Shown: positions 44,101-50,551 of the stretch, one piece after another
Layout of the letters: each line of letters begins with the position of its first letter
How positions within the stretch are numbered: the stretch's first letter is position 1
Source: JBMNFI01 sp050949225
Lineage (GTDB): Bacteria; Bacillota; Dehalobacteriia; UBA4068
Reading direction: 5' to 3'
Assembly (NCBI GenBank): GCA_050949225.1
Contig: JBMNFI010000002.1
Location: 372,001 to 436,000, forward strand
Length of the DNA stretch: 64,000 bases
Translations under genes and position numbers: made by a program
Notes under the pieces: generated by a model
What the model saw: the letters and a program-made list of their open reading frames with translations, nothing else
Database searches by the model: none
What the model was told of the DNA's origin: nothing

Positions 44101-44563
44101 TGATCGGGTTAATGTCGGTGGTATTGTGACAGCGATGCGCCATCTGATTACTAAACGCGGGGATAATATGGCTATTTTTACTTTGGAGGATCAAAGTGAT
44201 ACTTTGAAGTGTTTAGTATTTCCTCGAGTTTATACAGCTTTTCGTGATAAACTGTTTAATTCTAAAGTTTTATTGGTGGAAGGTAAGGTTAAAAAGGAAG
44301 ATGTGCACGCTGAGCTAGTTGTGGAGCAAATTAAATCCCCCGGTAAACTGTATTTGCGACTGCCAAGCAGCGAAGATGAGATTTTTATTAATCAGATAAA
44401 AAGTTTTTTACAGATGTTTCCCGGTGATATAGAGGTTTCTGTTTATTATGATGATTTGAAACAGTACCATGTTTTACCGGATGTAAGTGGTGTAGCCTTT
44501 GATAATCGTTTTTTGGATGATTTGAAGAGATTGCTCGGTGCAGAAAAGGTTGTTTTACGATAA
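41177..44563 (+). CDS. dnaE: DNA polymerase III subunit alpha
   Basis: A 1128-residue replicative polymerase. The PHP domain opens with FVHLHNHTEYSLLDG; the polymerase core includes GPGRGSAAGSLVAY and PDIDIDF at 395-401, whose aspartates bind catalytic metals. SHSAAYAVIAYETAWLKANYP marks the fingers/helix-hairpin-helix region, and an OB-fold (VNVGGIVTAMRHL) lies near 975-1050. Length fits DnaE1. It has GGAGGAG before ATG 41177. A PolC-type enzyme would be expected elsewhere if the organism follows the Bacillus pattern; not visible here. Confidence 0.98.
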   Translation: MTFVHLHNHTEYSLLDGAARHKKLLAKAKAMDMPAVAITDHGVMYGVINFYREAKKAGIKPIIGCEVYVAQRTRFDKDPRQDSSPFHLVLLAENQEGYENLCRLVSYAFLEGFYYKPRVDKELLRKYNKGLIALSACIVGEIPDLILQGREEDAKKIALEYQEIFGKDNFFIEIQDHGIAEEKAVFPRLVDLAKKLNIPLVATNDIHYVDQKDAAMHDILLCIQTGKLRDEENRMRFTGTQFYLKTEEEMRALFPDYPEAIDNTVKIAERCNVDFEFGNLYLPDYQVPPGFTLHGYLEELCQRGLKERYQEITPELEERLDYELKTINNMGFSGYFLIVWDLIHFSRQQGIYVGPGRGSAAGSLVAYVLRITNIDPIKYKLIFERFLNPERVTPPDIDIDFCYERRNEVIEYLVNKYGKDNVGQIITFGTMGARGAIKDVGRVLDIPYSYVDKLAKQIPHDLGIKLATAIEESPELKLAYEEDTEARELLDIAMQIEGMPRHTSKHAAGVVIARKEIISYMPLQKLGDDFATTQYEKEEVEACGLLKMDILGLRTLTVIGDAINNIQISHPDQEKIDIDNISWDDQKTYDLLSSGETIGVFQLESDGMRKLIRGMRPERFEDIIALVALYRPGPLENNMDKDYIECKHGRKSISYPHPLLKDILQETYGVILYQEQVMQCATALAGFSLGQADLLRRAMGKKKAEVMAQQKEAFLSGCAKKGIPATASNKVFSILEKFASYGFNKSHSAAYAVIAYETAWLKANYPAEFMAAMMTSVMDTADKVPEYIEECRRMNIELLSPDINLGDAKFTVVGEKISFALAAIKHVGREAVAKIVEERKANGPFTSLMDLCCRTSMNRKMLESLIKCGALDSFGYYRSQLMEVADLALEMGRRVAEDRDNQQMSLFDFGIEKADYVMPQLEMPAKPEYLAADLLAMEKETIGFYVSGHPIDAYKELLKEKISHQIAALENTEPNDRVNVGGIVTAMRHLITKRGDNMAIFTLEDQSDTLKCLVFPRVYTAFRDKLFNSKVLLVEGKVKKEDVHAELVVEQIKSPGKLYLRLPSSEDEIFINQIKSFLQMFPGDIEVSVYYDDLKQYHVLPDVSGVAFDNRFLDDLKRLLGAEKVVLR

Positions 44564-44617
44564 AGTGAAAAGAGTTACTAAAAGTTGTGAAAATATTGCG
44601 ATAATTACACAATAAAC

Positions 44618-44646
44618 TTGTGCTTTTATACAAAAAGAGTTATACT
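44618..44646 (+). promoter_or_regulatory. Promoter of gdhA
   Basis: TTGTGC (44618-44623), 17-base spacer, TATACT (44641-44646). It leaves an untranslated leader of about 140 bases before GTG 44795. Confidence 0.7.
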
Positions 44647-44794
44647 TTTATAGGGAGTGAGTGACAATATTTTTTACATTTGTTTTGTGCTTACTTCTTT
44701 TCTTTCATGTGGACTTTATAGGCTAGGGCCTGTATTGATAAAATTAAAAAACTTATGCCAAGTCATAAGTAAAATTAACAGGGAGGTTTTTGTA

Positions 44795-46129
44795 GTGACT
44801 ATTAATGTACAAGCTTTTATGGACGATTTAATCGCCAAAAATCCTGCGGAACCGGAGTTCCATCAGGCAGTGAAAGAGGTTGTTATTTCTTTGGCTCCTT
44901 TCATTGACAAAAATCCCAAATATGCTGAAAACAAAATTCTTGAACGTTTGGTTGAGCCTGAACGTGTAATCAGCTTCCGTGTTCCTTGGGTTGATGATAG
45001 TGGCGAAATCCAAGTTAACAAGGCTTGGCGTGTTGGATTTAACAGTGCTATTGGACCCTACAAAGGCGGCATTCGCTTTGCTCCTAACGTGTCCCTTGGT
45101 ACTTTGAAATTCTTGGGCTTTGAACAAATTTTTAAAAACAGTTTGACTTCTTTACCTTTAGGTGGCGGTAAAGGCGGTGCTAATTTCGATGGCAGAGGTA
45201 AATCTGATAACGAAGTTATGCGTTTTTGTCAATCCTTTATGAACGAATTATATCGCCATATTGGTCCTAATACTGACGTACCTGCCGGTGACATTGGTGT
45301 TGGTGCTCGTGAAGTTGGCTATATGTTTGGTCAATATAAAAAATTGAAAAATGAATTTACCGGCATTTTCACCGGTAAAGGCTTCAACTGGGGCGGCAGC
45401 CGTATTCGTCCTGAAGCAACCGGTTATGGTGTTGCATATTTCTGTCAATCGATGCTTGCCACCAGAGGCGAAGATTTCGAAGGCAAAAATGTTGCTGCTT
45501 CCGGTTATGGTAACGTTGGTTCTTTCTTGATTGAAAAAGTTAATCAACTAGGCGGTAAAATTATCACTGTTGCTGATCCTACAGGTTATGTTTATGATCC
45601 AGATGGTGTTTCCGGTGAAAAACTAGAATACATCAAAACCTTATGGACCGTTCATCGTCGTCCTATTAAAGACTATGCTGAAAAATTTGGCGTAGAATAC
45701 AAAGAAGGCAGTCCTTGGGAAGTTAAATGTGATGTTGCTATCCCAACTTCTCGTCAAAATGAATTAGATTTAAACGATGCTAAAAACTTGCTCAAAAATG
45801 GTTGTACCTGTGTTTGTGAAGCAGCCAATATGCCTTCTTCCGAAGATGCTATCAATGCTTTTCTTGATGCTAAAATCCTCTTTGCACCCGGTAAAGCAGC
45901 TAATGCTGGCGGCGTTGCTGTTTCCGGTTTGGAAATGTCTCAAAACAGCATGCGTTATAGCTGGAGTGCAGAAGAAGTTGAAGAAAAACTAAAATCTATT
46001 ATGGCTAACATTCATGAAACTTGCCAAGAATATGGTAAAGAAGGCGACTATACTAACTATGTTGATGGCGCTAATATCGGTGGCTTTATTAAAGTTGCTG
46101 ATGCAATGATCGACCAAGGTGTTGTATAG
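44795..46129 (+). CDS. gdhA: Glutamate dehydrogenase (NADP-specific type)
   Basis: A 444-residue hexameric GDH interconverting glutamate and 2-oxoglutarate plus ammonia. GWNSAIGPYKGGIRF-like block (VGFNSAIGPYKGGIRFAP), the catalytic lysine region LPLGGGKGGANFD, PAGDIGVGAREVGYM and NADP fold ASGYGNVGSF are clear. GTG 44795 follows GGGAGG by 8 bases and gives the usual length; the open frame extends 46 codons upstream into the promoter leader, which I reject. Codons ending in C and T are favoured (TTC, GGC, GGT, CGT) more than in neighbours, a sign of high expression and perhaps glutamate fermentation. Confidence 0.96.
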   Translation: MTINVQAFMDDLIAKNPAEPEFHQAVKEVVISLAPFIDKNPKYAENKILERLVEPERVISFRVPWVDDSGEIQVNKAWRVGFNSAIGPYKGGIRFAPNVSLGTLKFLGFEQIFKNSLTSLPLGGGKGGANFDGRGKSDNEVMRFCQSFMNELYRHIGPNTDVPAGDIGVGAREVGYMFGQYKKLKNEFTGIFTGKGFNWGGSRIRPEATGYGVAYFCQSMLATRGEDFEGKNVAASGYGNVGSFLIEKVNQLGGKIITVADPTGYVYDPDGVSGEKLEYIKTLWTVHRRPIKDYAEKFGVEYKEGSPWEVKCDVAIPTSRQNELDLNDAKNLLKNGCTCVCEAANMPSSEDAINAFLDAKILFAPGKAANAGGVAVSGLEMSQNSMRYSWSAEEVEEKLKSIMANIHETCQEYGKEGDYTNYVDGANIGGFIKVADAMIDQGVV

Positions 46130-46151
46130 TTTAAACTAAAATAACATAAAT

Positions 46152-46190
46152 AAAAACAAGGGGATAAAATTATCTCCTTGTTTTTATTTT
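46152..46190 (+). terminator. Terminator after gdhA
   Basis: A near-perfect stem: 46152-46167 pairs with 46170-46185 (one G-U pair), followed by ATTTT. It lies 22 bases after the gdhA stop. Confidence 0.92.
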
Positions 46191-46326
46191 GATTTAGTAG
46201 ATAATTGCTTAAGGATATCTTATAATAAAAGTAGTTTAAAAAAAAGATTCTGTTTTTGTATGATAAAATAATATTTTGTGGTAGAATAGTAACAAAAGCT
46301 ATAAAATATATTATAAGGAGGTAACT

Positions 46327-46527
46327 ATGGCTACTATTACAAAAGATATGGGTATTATTGATGTGGTACAAAAATGGCCACAGACTACTGCCATATTCAT
46401 GGATCATGGTATGGGTTGTCTTGGTTGTGCTGCTGCTCATTTTGAAAATATTGAGCAAGGTGCGTCTGCCCATGGCATCAATGTTGATTTATTGATAGAA
46501 GCACTTAATGAGTCTATTAATGATTAA
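46327..46527 (+). CDS. DUF1858 domain-containing protein
   Basis: A 66-residue single-domain DUF1858 protein. It opens ITKDMGIIDVVQKWP and has the conserved HGMGCLGCAAAHFENIEQGA block with a C-x2-C pair. Similar domains occur at the N-terminus of ScdA/Ric iron-sulfur repair proteins and next to hybrid-cluster proteins, suggesting metal or redox binding, but function is unproven. TAAGGAGG precedes the ATG. The HAD gene follows after 18 bases. Confidence 0.87.
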   Translation: MATITKDMGIIDVVQKWPQTTAIFMDHGMGCLGCAAAHFENIEQGASAHGINVDLLIEALNESIND

Positions 46528-46545
46528 TTTTTAAGGAAAAAAATC

Positions 46546-47244
46546 ATGGAAAAAGCAATTTTATTTGATTTGGATGGCACTTTGTGTCGGATGGATGAAA
46601 GGGTTACGGAGTTTTATCTTAATGACATGGGACAGGATTTTCTTGACGTACTTCCTGAAGGAGAATTTTTTCCTAACATTATGAAGTCCACTTATTGGGC
46701 GATCAAAAATCCTAGCTTGGATAAATCATGCTATGAGGTTTGTCTGCAGCATTTTTGTCAAAGGTATCAGCTTGATTATGCTGATGTTGACAGTCGTATG
46801 AAAAAATTTTATCATGAACGCTATCCCAAATATGGTAAGATGGTGGACAAGATCCCCTTAGCCCCTGAAGTTGTCAAGGCGGCAAAAAAGTGGGGATGGC
46901 TGACTATTTTGGCCTCTAACGCTTTGATGCCTCAAACAGCTATGCAGGAGAGGATTCGCTGGTGTGGTATTGATCCTGTTGATTTTGATCTGATTCCCGG
47001 TATTGATACGATGCATTTTGCTAAACCCACGCTGCAGTTTTATAAAGAGCTTATGCAAAAAGCTGCTATTTCCGATCCTCGATGTTGTTTGATGGTGGGT
47101 AATAGCCCTCAGGAGGACATGATTGCAGCTGATGTGGGTATGGAGACTTTTCTAGTGATGGAAGAGGGTATTATGCCGGATCTCAGTAAAGCTAAATACC
47201 ATGGTAATTTACAAGATTTACTGAATTTAATAAACAAAAAATAA
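46546..47244 (+). CDS. HAD family hydrolase
   Basis: A 232-residue haloacid-dehalogenase phosphatase. Motif I FDLDGT gives the nucleophile Asp8 and acid Asp10; LASNA is motif II, a lysine in AKPTLQFYK motif III, and VGNSPQEDMIAAD motif IV. A helical cap lies at about 15-90. Substrate is unknown. It shares an upstream region with the DUF1858 gene and ends at a terminator. Confidence 0.88.
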   Translation: MEKAILFDLDGTLCRMDERVTEFYLNDMGQDFLDVLPEGEFFPNIMKSTYWAIKNPSLDKSCYEVCLQHFCQRYQLDYADVDSRMKKFYHERYPKYGKMVDKIPLAPEVVKAAKKWGWLTILASNALMPQTAMQERIRWCGIDPVDFDLIPGIDTMHFAKPTLQFYKELMQKAAISDPRCCLMVGNSPQEDMIAADVGMETFLVMEEGIMPDLSKAKYHGNLQDLLNLINKK

Positions 47245-47270
47245 AAAGGAGTTTAAACTCCTTTTTATTT
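47243..47270. terminator. Palindromic terminator after the HAD gene
   Basis: AAAAAGGAGTTT (47243-47254) and AAACTCCTTTTT (47255-47266) are perfect complements, followed by ATTTT on the + strand and preceded by an A-run, so it can also stop the convergent LysM gene. Confidence 0.88.
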
Positions 47271-47331
47271 TAGTGGTAAGGATGTTGATTGACCAAGCCA
47301 TATTGAATTATACAAAATTAGGCAAGAGAAA

Positions 47332-47730
47332 TTATTTTTTCATAGTCCATTGTTTGCTGTTCTGTTCGTTTTGTGGCCAATGGTGAGGGATGTTTCTATG
47401 GCAGTAGGGACAAGTTATGATATTCATTTGCCCTGCTGGTTCTCTCTCAACATTATCCCTATTATGTGGTACGGTGCTCCATTCTTGGTAGTGTGGCTTT
47501 TCCTGTTGGCTGGTCTGGTGATGCGCATTCTGTTGAAAATAAAAAGGCTGTGTGCTTTCCTCTTTGCTTTCTGCCATTGGTTTTTGTGGTATATAGATTT
47601 GCATACCGGGGATAATTTTATTGGGATCCATGATTTGTGGATTGGCAGAGACGAGTGCCTCCAAGCTAAGATGATGATGTTTGGCGATAAGCCATAATGT
47701 TTCCCCTTTTTTGACTGTATAAATTAACAT
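47332..47730 (-). CDS. Small LysM domain protein
   Basis: A 132-residue protein with a single LysM domain at residues 2-48 (IYTVKKGETLWLIAKHHHLSLEALVSANP...IIPGMQIYIP), which binds N-acetylglucosamine polymers. A Gln/His/Glu-rich linker follows, and near the C-terminus a CPYCHRNIPHH segment may bind a metal. There is no signal peptide, which recalls spore-coat LysM proteins such as SafA that start with LysM, but this is inference. AGGAGTG precedes the ATG on the reverse strand. Confidence 0.85.
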   Translation of the reverse strand: MLIYTVKKGETLWLIAKHHHLSLEALVSANPQIMDPNKIIPGMQIYIPQKPMAESKEESTQPFYFQQNAHHQTSQQEKPHYQEWSTVPHNRDNVEREPAGQMNIITCPYCHRNIPHHWPQNEQNSKQWTMKK

Positions 47731-47744
47731 AAAATCACTCCTAA

Positions 47745-48043
47745 AAGACTTTGCTGCTAAATAATATGCATCTTCAGGTTAATGGTGCTTGGGAGATGAC
47801 TATAAATGACGCTTTTTTGAAGATTAAAAGAAGTTACAGAGGAAAAAGATCTCCTTTGCTTATCATCCTTGGCTCAATCAAGCTTTTAGGCAAAAACTGT
47901 GACAGAAAGTGCAGAAAGTGAAAAACTAACATCTGCTGAGTCTGTTGCTGATTGGTGGTAGTTGTTTTTTACTTGCAAGCAGAAATTAATGGGCGAGGGT
48001 TTTTTGAAGTGAGTAAGCGAAAAGATGTCTCTGGTAATCAATA
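47745..48043. other. Gap between the LysM and YlbF genes
   Basis: The 363 bases between the divergent genes hold the YlbF promoter at the right end and a 9-bp tandem repeat at 47903-47920 (CAGAAAGTG twice). A 41-codon open frame at 47796-47921 has no suitable ribosome site and no family resemblance. I see nothing else. Confidence 0.5.
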
Positions 48044-48072
48044 TTGATAAAAATAAAAAGATATGATATTAT
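48044..48072 (+). promoter_or_regulatory. Promoter for the YlbF-family gene
   Basis: TTGATA (48044-48049), 17-base spacer, TATTAT (48067-48072), 22 bases before the ATG. Confidence 0.7.
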
Positions 48073-48093
48073 TTTTATAGAGGGGAGGATTTT

Positions 48094-48507
48094 ATGTCAA
48101 GACTAATTAATGAAGATAAAGCAATTGATATAGATAAAGATATTAAATATTATGCACAAAAGCTCTCTGATCTGATTTCCAAAAGTGATGAGTTTACTGA
48201 TTATTGTCTTGCCCGGGAGAATCTGGAAAAGGATAAAAACTATTCTCATTTGTTGGCGGATTTCCGTCAGCAGCAATTACAGCTGCATTTAGCTGCCTTA
48301 GCTGGGGAGGATACGATGGAAGAGGTAAGGGATTTTGAATCTGTTTTTCGTGATTTATCCCAAGAGCCTTTGATTAAAGATTTTTTATCCGCTGAGGCGC
48401 GTTTTTATACGCTTTTAACACAGGTACAGAAAATATTGGGTAAGGATTTAGAATTATGGTCCGAATATGAGGTTATGTCACCGAAAACGGATCTAATATT
48501 GAATTAA
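48094..48507 (+). CDS. YlbF/YmcA family protein
   Basis: A 137-residue, largely helical member of the YlbF/YmcA (Com_YlbF) family. The pattern YAQKLSDLISKSDEFTDYCLARENLEKD, then LLADFRQQQLQL and FLSAEARFYTLLTQVQKIL matches. In Bacillus subtilis YlbF and YmcA form the Y-complex with YaaT that directs RNase Y maturation of transcripts; rny is also in this window, about 16 kb upstream. GGGGAGG precedes the start. Which paralogue it equals is uncertain. Confidence 0.85.
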   Translation: MSRLINEDKAIDIDKDIKYYAQKLSDLISKSDEFTDYCLARENLEKDKNYSHLLADFRQQQLQLHLAALAGEDTMEEVRDFESVFRDLSQEPLIKDFLSAEARFYTLLTQVQKILGKDLELWSEYEVMSPKTDLILN

Positions 48508-48621
48508 TTGGACTTTTAAGTGCAGCTTAGGAGAGTGTTGACAAATGATCGTAAAAAAGAGAATGATTATATAAAAAAAGTTGATCTATGATGCTTTATG
48601 TACATGATCGACTGTCTTGTG

Positions 48622-48650
48622 TTGGATTAAATTTATAAAAAGTATAGTAT
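48622..48650 (+). promoter_or_regulatory. Orphan promoter in the 605-base gap
   Basis: TTGGAT (48622-48627), 17-base spacer, TAGTAT (48645-48650). No recognisable gene follows before 49113. Confidence 0.5.
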
Positions 48651-48656
48651 GGAAAG

Positions 48657-49017
48657 AAATAGCTGAAATTCGCTGAGGGACTATTTATCATGACTTACAG
48701 GTGCGAAAAGACGAGTGTAAGATTGCAGAGCGTAATTATTATAAATCCCAAAGACGTTTTTTAGAAAAACTCTTAATTAAAATATCTTTTTGTTTGTCGA
48801 TAATGCTGTCGTGCTCTTGATTTTGAAGTTGATAAAAATTTTATCGCATAATCAATTAAAAGAAATACTCCAGGTCAAGTTGATCAATGTTGTCCGGAGG
48901 TTTATGATGTATGTTCTGCTTGTTTAATAAATGATGGCCGAGTTAAGTTTAGGCTGATCCTTAAAAAAAGGATAATCACGTTGGCAGATAGGTGGTTTTT
49001 CTGTGAAATATTTAAAT
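48657..49017 (+). other. Unassigned region with hairpins; possible RNA or decayed gene
   Basis: The 605 bases from 48508 to 49112 contain no supported gene. From the expected start of the orphan promoter, AAATAG 48657-48662 pairs with CTATTT 48681-48686, and CTTACA 48694-48699 with TGTAAG 48716-48721. ATCCTT 48957-48962 pairs with AAGGAT 48968-48973. A start-less open frame at 48852-49019 encodes a run with CC-x6-C-x2-C cysteines, which could be the remains of a zinc-ribbon protein. I match none of the riboswitch classes I know. Confidence 0.4.
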
Positions 49018-49060
49018 AAATAGCAACTTTTGTAATTGTTGCTTGCTATTATTGTTTTTT
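49018..49060 (+). terminator. Terminator at the end of the unassigned region
   Basis: AGCAAC (49022-49027) pairs with GTTGCT (49038-49043), with AATAGC/GCTATT able to form an alternative outer pairing, followed by TTTTTT at 49055-49060. It lies before the TPR-like gene, so it ends something transcribed from the gap. Confidence 0.6.
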
Positions 49061-49112
49061 ATATATATAATTAATACGTTGTTGTAAAGATTGTTTTCAA
49101 GGAGGAATAATA

Positions 49113-49811
49113 GTGTCAATGGAAAGTATGCGGCGTGGCTTAAAAAAACACCGCACCGTTGTGATTATAATTATTGCTATTTTGATTGTAGGTTTGGTTA
49201 GCTCTTTTGCCTTTATGGGAGCCGGTGGAAATAAGTTTAACAGTGCGACTCAGGGAGATAATGTAGAACAAGTGCAAGCTCAAATAGATTCTTTAGAAAA
49301 ATATATTGCCGAATTTGAGCCGGAGGGAGAAGAATTAACCTTCTCAGAAAACAAATTACTGGCTGATAACTATTTAAGTTTGATGGGATTATATTTACAG
49401 ATTAATGAGACCAGTAAGCTGAATGAACACATGGAAGAAGGCGTCAAGTATTATAAAGCTGCTTTGGACACTGCTCCTAAGGATTTAAATGATTTAGGAA
49501 AAGCCCAAATTTATTCCAGTATTGGTTTGATGCAGTTTTATAATAGTCAAACCAGCGAAGCTAAAGCTAATTTCAAAAAAGCCTTACGACTGGCTGAAAC
49601 TGATTTAGATATTAATAATCAATATGCATTTGTGCTGTATTATGTAGATGGTATTGAGGCTGTTGTGAACCATTTGAATGGGTTGAAAAAATTATTGTCG
49701 GATGAAAATGAGCTGGCCGCTGTAGATAGCATGATTAGCTATTATCAAGAGGCGGATGCTGCTGCGACTGCAAATCAGGAAAACAATAGTGATGACAGCT
49801 TAGAAAAATAG
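49113..49811 (+). CDS. Membrane-anchored TPR-like protein
   Basis: A 232-residue protein with a basic head and one membrane helix (about 17-35), then an extracytoplasmic helical domain with TPR-like pairs: NYLSLMGLYLQINETSKLNEHMEEGVKYYKAAL, then AQIYSSIGLMQFYNSQTSEAKANFKKAL. The C-terminus is acidic. It resembles small tetratricopeptide scaffold proteins but I do not recognise a named family. The start is GTG 49113 behind AAGGAGG; ATG 49119 is an option. It precedes the dcw cluster but is separated from it by two hairpins. Confidence 0.72.
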   Translation: MSMESMRRGLKKHRTVVIIIIAILIVGLVSSFAFMGAGGNKFNSATQGDNVEQVQAQIDSLEKYIAEFEPEGEELTFSENKLLADNYLSLMGLYLQINETSKLNEHMEEGVKYYKAALDTAPKDLNDLGKAQIYSSIGLMQFYNSQTSEAKANFKKALRLAETDLDINNQYAFVLYYVDGIEAVVNHLNGLKKLLSDENELAAVDSMISYYQEADAAATANQENNSDDSLEK

Positions 49812-49836
49812 AAAACGAAAAAATAATTAGATTTCT

Positions 49837-49869
49837 TATAATCCTTTATCTAGGTGGTAAAGGATTATA
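49837..49869 (+). repeat. Inverted repeat downstream of the TPR-like gene
   Basis: TATAATCCTTTA (49837-49848) and TAAAGGATTATA (49858-49869) are perfect 12-bp complements around a 9-base loop. No T-run follows, so it is more likely an RNA-stabilising hairpin or a protein site than a terminator. Confidence 0.7.
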
Positions 49870-49895
49870 ATTTAACAAAACTATACAAGATGTAT

Positions 49896-49928
49896 AAAAA
49901 ATGATCCTTATAAGGATCATTTTTTTAT
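49896..49928 (+). terminator. Strong terminator upstream of the dcw cluster
   Basis: A 15-base arm (49896-49910) pairs perfectly with 49911-49925 and runs into TTTTTTT. It isolates the mraZ operon from upstream transcription. Confidence 0.93.
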
Positions 49929-49996
49929 TATTTATTAAAATATTTTTCTTATTAAAGAAGGAAAAAGGGAGTGTCAAGCGAATAAATTATAAATAA

Positions 49997-50022
49997 GTGG
50001 AGTGATGTGGTTCAAAGTGGTT
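49997..50022 (+). promoter_or_regulatory. Probable MraZ-binding repeats
   Basis: GTGG occurs at 49997-50000, 50007-50010 and 50017-50020, exactly 10 bases apart, each followed by AG or TT. MraZ is known to bind closely phased direct repeats upstream of its own gene (TGGG boxes 10 bases apart in Escherichia coli). The repeats end about 75 bases before mraZ. Confidence 0.7.
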
Positions 50023-50095
50023 TACGAATTATTTTTCGATAGAAGTCCTGCTAGCATAAACAAAGTTATTATTATGATATCAAAGGAGCAGCCCT

Positions 50096-50539
50096 ATGTT
50101 CATGGGAGAATTTCAACATTCAATAGACGAAAAAAATCGCGTTATCATCCCTGCTAAATTTCGTGCTGAGTTAGGTAATAGCTTTGTTTTAACGAAGGGT
50201 TTAGATAAATGTATTTTTGTTTACCCTTTGGAGGAATGGAAAAAAGTCGCTGCGAATCTTCGTCAACTTTCATCTACTAGGGCGGATGCCCGTTCTTTTG
50301 CACGCATTTTCTTCTCCGGAGCTGTCGATACGGATATGGATAAACAGGGGCGTGCCCTGGTTCCGGCTAATTTGCGCAAGTATGCCGCTTTAGAAAAAGA
50401 TGTGATGATGATCGGTGTTTCCAGTCGCGTGGAGATCTGGGATTCAGAGGTTTGGGAAAAATATAGTGAACAAGCCAACAATCGGTATGAAGAAGTGGCT
50501 GAAAAACTGGCTGATCTTGATTTGGATATTAGTTTTTAG
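50096..50539 (+). CDS. mraZ: Transcriptional regulator MraZ
   Basis: A 147-residue MraZ, a ring-forming DNA-binding protein with two AbrB-like halves. GEFQHSIDEKNRVIIPAKFR and the second-half DMDKQGRALVPANLRKYA are the paired signatures. It represses the dcw operon through upstream repeats, which are present here. AAAGGAG lies before ATG 50096. First gene of the cell-division and wall cluster. Confidence 0.97.
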   Translation: MFMGEFQHSIDEKNRVIIPAKFRAELGNSFVLTKGLDKCIFVYPLEEWKKVAANLRQLSSTRADARSFARIFFSGAVDTDMDKQGRALVPANLRKYAALEKDVMMIGVSSRVEIWDSEVWEKYSEQANNRYEEVAEKLADLDLDISF

Positions 50540-50551
50540 GTGGTGTACGGG

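Noticed and set aside
44657..44794. N-terminal extension of glutamate dehydrogenase starting at 44657
   Set aside because: It lies in the promoter leader just after the -10 box, is hydrophobic and atypical, and a good ribosome site precedes GTG 44795, which gives the normal length.
47796..47921. 41-codon open frame between the LysM and YlbF genes
   Set aside because: The purine-rich bases directly abut the ATG, the composition is not gene-like, and there is no family resemblance.
47731..48093. T-box leader upstream of the YlbF gene
   Set aside because: A GGTGGTA-like string occurs but the T-box core, specifier stem and terminator pairing are absent.
48852..49019. Cysteine-containing open frame as an intact gene
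   Set aside because: No start codon or ribosome site; kept only as a possible remnant in the description of the gap.
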